A stretch of 13,516 nt of DNA. Origin: Candidatus Thiodiazotropha taylori (GTDB lineage: Bacteria > Pseudomonadota > Gammaproteobacteria > Chromatiales > Chromatiaceae). This document shows, one piece after another, positions 12,279 to 13,516 of the stretch. The DNA lies in assembly GCA_019100305.1 (NCBI GenBank), contig JAHRHW010000076.1, forward strand, positions 1 through 13,516, given 5' to 3'. The position numbers were made by a program, and so were the translations under genes. The number at the start of each line of letters is the position of its first letter. The first letter of the stretch is position 1. A model generated the notes under the pieces. That model was not told the origin of the DNA. It saw only the letters and a list, made by a program, of their open reading frames with translations, and did no database searches.

Positions 12279-13516
12279 TCAGCCACGACGCTTCCTGGCA
12301 AGCTGAGCTAAGGCCGGTACCAGGCTCATCAGCAACAACAGCAGAATGGTCAGATTGCCACTCCGTGCATAAGGGGTTTGACCGCTCAACGGCACAATCT
12401 CACCCTGTAGAACATTCTCTTCGAGCAGCGGCGAGACGGCAGCAAGCTTGCCATTCGGCGCAATGATCGCAGAGACACCGGTATTGGTCGATCGCAACAG
12501 GTAGCGGCTGCTCTCCAGAGCGCGCATGCGGGCGATCTGCAGATGCTGATGCGGCGCCAGCGAATCGCCGAACCAGGCATCATTGCTGACATTGATCAGA
12601 TAGGCCGCCTCAGGCAGTGCAAGGATCATTTCACTACCGAAGGCATCCTCGTAACAGATCGACATACCCACCTTATGATCACCTACCCGCATCAACGGCT
12701 TTGGTGCCTGCCGCGCTGCGAAATCCGACATCGGTATGGTGAACAGGTCCACCAGCGGCCAGAGCAGGGATTTGAGTGGCAGATATTCAGTAAACGGCAC
12801 CAGATGACCTTTGTAGTAATGGTCGCGCTCCTCGTTGCCGAGAGAGACCAGAGCGTTGTAGTAGTTGTCCTGCTGCGCATCCATCTGCACCACACCGAAC
12901 ACCAGGTTGCTACCGGACTCCCTGACAAGCCTCTCCAGCGGCACGATAAAAGCCTCTTCCACCTGAAACTGAAAGGCTGAAACCGCCGTCTCCGGCCAGA
13001 TGATCAGATCCCTGTCCAGGTTCTCCTTGGTCAGGTTGGCATACAGCACCAGACTTGGCGACAACTGCTCCGGCAGCCACTTCTGCGCCTGCGGAATATT
13101 GCCCTGAACCAGCGCCACCGACAGGGATTCACCGGCAGGCCTGCTCCACTCCAACTCCGTCATCCACCAGCCAGACAGCCAGATCAGAAGCAGCAGACTG
13201 GCCCGCCAGGGCCGACCGGATTTGCCGGTCAACAGATCGCTGAGCAGACCTGCAGTGAGAATCACCATCCAACTCACCCCCAGCACACCCAGCAATGGAG
13301 CATATCCGGCGAGGGGTGAATCGAGCTGGGAGTAGCCGGGCTGCAGCCAGGGAAAGCCGGTTAAAAACCACCCCCTGAACCACTCCATCAATACCCAGAG
13401 GGCCGGGTAGATCAGGACCAGCTTGAGACCTGCGGAGAAACCATCGAATCGTCGGGCCAGCCAGCCGAGCAGACCGTAGTAGAGGGAGATGAAAAGAATG
13501 AATCCGAGGGTAATGA
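12279..13516 (-). CDS. lnt: Apolipoprotein N-acyltransferase Lnt, N-terminus outside window
   Basis: The frame is open to the window edge, so at least 412 residues are present of about 510. Lnt adds the third acyl chain to the N-terminal Cys of lipoproteins at the periplasmic face of the inner membrane. Upstream hydrophobic segments include the family stretch ALWVLMEWFRGWFLTGFPWL. The nitrilase domain carries the catalytic triad: Glu in IIWPETAV (codon 12990-12992), Lys in YYKGHLVPFTEY (12810-12812) and Cys in MSICYEDAFG (12654-12656). NVSNDAWFGDSLAPHQHLQIARMRA also matches, as does the C-terminal TM followed by ARKRRG. Alternative starts inside this span (such as TTG 13391) are not real starts since the frame continues. 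The gene precedes ydfG by 138 bases. Confidence 0.97.
   Translation of the reverse strand, partial: ITLGFILFISLYYGLLGWLARRFDGFSAGLKLVLIYPALWVLMEWFRGWFLTGFPWLQPGYSQLDSPLAGYAPLLGVLGVSWMVILTAGLLSDLLTGKSGRPWRASLLLLIWLSGWWMTELEWSRPAGESLSVALVQGNIPQAQKWLPEQLSPSLVLYANLTKENLDRDLIIWPETAVSAFQFQVEEAFIVPLERLVRESGSNLVFGVVQMDAQQDNYYNALVSLGNEERDHYYKGHLVPFTEYLPLKSLLWPLVDLFTIPMSDFAARQAPKPLMRVGDHKVGMSICYEDAFGSEMILALPEAAYLINVSNDAWFGDSLAPHQHLQIARMRALESSRYLLRSTNTGVSAIIAPNGKLAAVSPLLEENVLQGEIVPLSGQTPYARSGNLTILLLLLMSLVPALAQLARKRRG

Overview
The window looks like chromosomal DNA of a gammaproteobacterium. The gene pairs thiE-hemL and mpl-ubiX, a YdfG-type dehydrogenase and an Lnt with a complete catalytic triad all fit that group, and mpl-ubiX is also adjacent in Pseudomonas. 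The tetrathionate-sensor-like periplasmic domain and the adjacent Cys-containing sensors would suit a sulfur- or redox-active lineage, but that is only inference. No mobile element, CRISPR array, rRNA or tRNA was found.

Layout. Plus strand, 1-4270: the last codons of thiD, then thiE and hemL (overlapping), a 67-residue putative lipoprotein 2 bases after hemL, and a large membrane protein that fuses a DedA domain, a PAP2 phosphatase domain and an LssY-type C-terminal domain. A 191-base AT-richer gap (4271-4461) holds a near-consensus sigma70 promoter. This promoter drives a two-gene sensory operon (4462-8654): a PhnD-like periplasmic sensor with two PAS domains and no output domain, overlapped by 4 bases by a Cache-type, PAS-PAS-GGDEF diguanylate cyclase. 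A convergent gap (8655-8897) contains what looks like the decayed 3' end of a cytochrome c gene. Minus strand, 12140 down to 8898: ydfG-like dehydrogenase, five-TM membrane protein, mpl and ubiX, each overlapping or touching the next, so very likely one transcript. Upstream of these, also on the minus strand, lies lnt, cut by the window end.

How the genes work together. Most of the window is cofactor and envelope housekeeping: thiamin phosphate (thiD/E), tetrapyrrole precursor (hemL), prenylated flavin for ubiquinone synthesis (ubiX), murein peptide recycling (mpl), lipoprotein N-acylation (lnt), and possibly undecaprenyl-phosphate handling (DedA-PAP2). The unusual part is the central sensory pair. 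The first protein has a ligand-binding domain and PAS relays but nothing to signal with; its translationally coupled partner has an intact GGEEF cyclase site with an inhibitory RxxD site, a periplasmic CxxC, and a Cys/His-rich PAS domain. I propose that the two act together as a split c-di-GMP sensor that responds to a small anion or redox cue.
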